A stretch of DNA of 6,191 nt from NCBI GenBank assembly GCA_004524425.1, contig SDNN01000172.1, positions 1 to 6,191 on the forward strand, read 5' to 3'. The notes below the pieces were generated by a model. It searched no databases. It saw nothing but the letters and a program-made list of their open reading frames with translations, and had not been told where the DNA came from. Source of the stretch: Promethearchaeota archaeon (lineage in GTDB: Archaea; Asgardarchaeota; Lokiarchaeia; Sigynarchaeales; SOKP01). Below are positions 5,354 through 6,191 of this stretch, piece after piece (within the stretch, counting starts at the first letter, position 1; each line of letters begins with the position of its first letter). The translations under genes and the position numbers were made by a program.

Positions 5354-6136
5354 TTACTTTTGGATTCTCGATTTAATGATAAAAATTACCATGCCGGCAA
5401 TGACGATGAGCATCATGATAAGCGCTGTAATTGCTAAATCAACGATTTGATCATATCTTCTTATAGCTATTCCTATTAAAGCCCAAATGGTCACGAGTGG
5501 CAAGACCAAGTCTTTTCTCGTGTAAAGAATGGTCAAAGTCAGAATAACGGCTACGATAATGATGGTGATGGTCCACGTGAACGGAGAAATCCCGAATCCA
5601 TCCCAATTTATAGAGACTAAAAACGCAGCGGTATTTGCAATGGTGGCAATATTTATCCATCCTAAATAAAGACTGAAAGGAACCCACACGATTATTTTTT
5701 CTTTCCCTGTCAAATCACCTAAAGCTATGTTCAATCGGAGATAAATGATGATTAACGAGCCCAATAAGCACAACATCACTACAAGACTCAATAAGATAAA
5801 TCCATAGAGCCATACAATGAGCCAGACACTATTAAACACGCAACTTAAAATAAAGAAAATGCTTGTCTGCTCAATAAATGGCATGTCTTCTTTTTCCGTC
5901 TTGAACACGTCTCTAGCTTGATATATCACAAAGATGAACAAGAATAGATATATTACACTCCATATACTAAAGGTTATTCCCGCAGGCGTGAAAAGATTAG
6001 GATAATCGTCAGAGACTCCTCCAATCGTTTTTCCATTAAAAATTCCGGTACCAGAAAGCGCATTGAACACTATGGTGAGAATATATGCCACGATATTGAA
6101 TATTTGTAAAATTTCTCTTTTTTTATTTTGCAACAT
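5354..6136 (-). CDS. TspO/MBR-like membrane protein with extra C-terminal helices
   Basis: A 260-residue polytopic protein. The first 175 residues follow the five-helix TspO/MBR (tryptophan-rich sensory protein) plan: helix 1 at about 11-29, a loop with N47-L-F-T-P-A then helix 2 with F56-S-I-W59-S-V-I-Y63, helix 3 with N102-S-V-W105, helix 4 at 114-135, and helix 5 with P153...W160-I-N-I-A...N168-T. TspO proteins bind porphyrins and sterol-like ligands and are linked to stress and tetrapyrrole control; ligand binding here is not shown. About 85 residues follow with three more likely helices (185-204, 210-226, 232-254), so the protein is much longer than a standard TspO of about 150-180 residues. 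Such long forms occur, from memory, in several prokaryotes annotated as tryptophan-rich sensory protein. The ATG at 6136 has GGGAG 9 nt upstream and a TATA-like box at the window edge. It is the first gene of an operon with the racemase. Confidence 0.75.
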   Translation of the reverse strand: MLQNKKREILQIFNIVAYILTIVFNALSGTGIFNGKTIGGVSDDYPNLFTPAGITFSIWSVIYLFLFIFVIYQARDVFKTEKEDMPFIEQTSIFFILSCVFNSVWLIVWLYGFILLSLVVMLCLLGSLIIIYLRLNIALGDLTGKEKIIVWVPFSLYLGWINIATIANTAAFLVSINWDGFGISPFTWTITIIIVAVILTLTILYTRKDLVLPLVTIWALIGIAIRRYDQIVDLAITALIMMLIVIAGMVIFIIKSRIQK

Positions 6137-6145
6137 TTTAAGATT

Positions 6146-6150
6146 CTCCC
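6146..6150 (-). promoter_or_regulatory. Shine-Dalgarno site of the TspO-like gene
   Basis: GGGAG on the minus strand, 9 nt before the ATG at 6136. It supports that start and marks the head of the operon. Confidence 0.5.
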
Positions 6151-6180
6151 TGATTTATTTATCACAAATAATTCTAAACA

Positions 6181-6191
6181 ATTTATATATA
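6181..6191 (-). promoter_or_regulatory. Candidate TATA box of the TspO-like/racemase operon
   Basis: TATATATAAAT at the right edge of the window lies about 50 nt before the ATG. A TSS near 6160 would leave a leader of about 23 nt that still contains the GGGAG site. The upstream BRE falls outside the window, so the assignment is partial. Confidence 0.4.

Noticed and set aside
5004..5687. Open frames on both strands within the racemase and TspO-like genes
   Set aside because: They overlap strongly supported coding regions and have no start signals or domain features.

Overview
The window is AT-rich and reads as archaeal, most likely an Asgard (Promethearchaeota/Lokiarchaeia-like) genome. The pointers are an N-terminal longin-like domain in one gene, a long coiled-coil protein ending in a CPxCG...CGxCGAEWR zinc ribbon, a 7-TM membrane protein of a type I associate with Lokiarchaeota, archaeal TATA boxes and short GGAG-type ribosome binding sites, and U-tract ends. 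The lineage call is inference from protein style. There is no rRNA, tRNA or ribosomal protein here to anchor it.

Layout, left to right. (1) 1-1116, plus: the 3' part of a coiled-coil/zinc-ribbon gene whose start lies outside the window. (2) 1117-1232: convergent gap with U-tract terminators on both strands. (3) 1233-1970, minus: 7-TM membrane protein. (4) 1971-2243: divergent promoter region holding a perfect 10+10 bp inverted repeat. (5) 2244-3089, plus: longin-like protein with an unrecognised helical C-terminal half. (6) 3161-3988, plus: beta-class DNA methyltransferase with no restriction partner visible. (7) 4067-4468, minus: small DUF1761-like 4-TM protein with a clear TATA box and RBS. 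(8) 4654-6136, minus: a two-gene operon, a long TspO/MBR-like protein followed 7 nt later by an aspartate/glutamate racemase-family enzyme.

No gene set here makes an obvious known pathway. The only strong operon evidence is the TspO-like/racemase pair. The longin-like gene and the methyltransferase are co-oriented, but the 71-bp gap contains a possible separate promoter. Nothing supports a defence island, CRISPR array, prophage or mobile element.

The most interesting signals are three diverged copies of a short helical motif at an exact 33-residue period in the first protein; the 26-bp dyad between the 7-TM and longin-like genes; the longin-like fusion itself; and the Ser/Cys rather than Cys/Cys active-site pair in the racemase.
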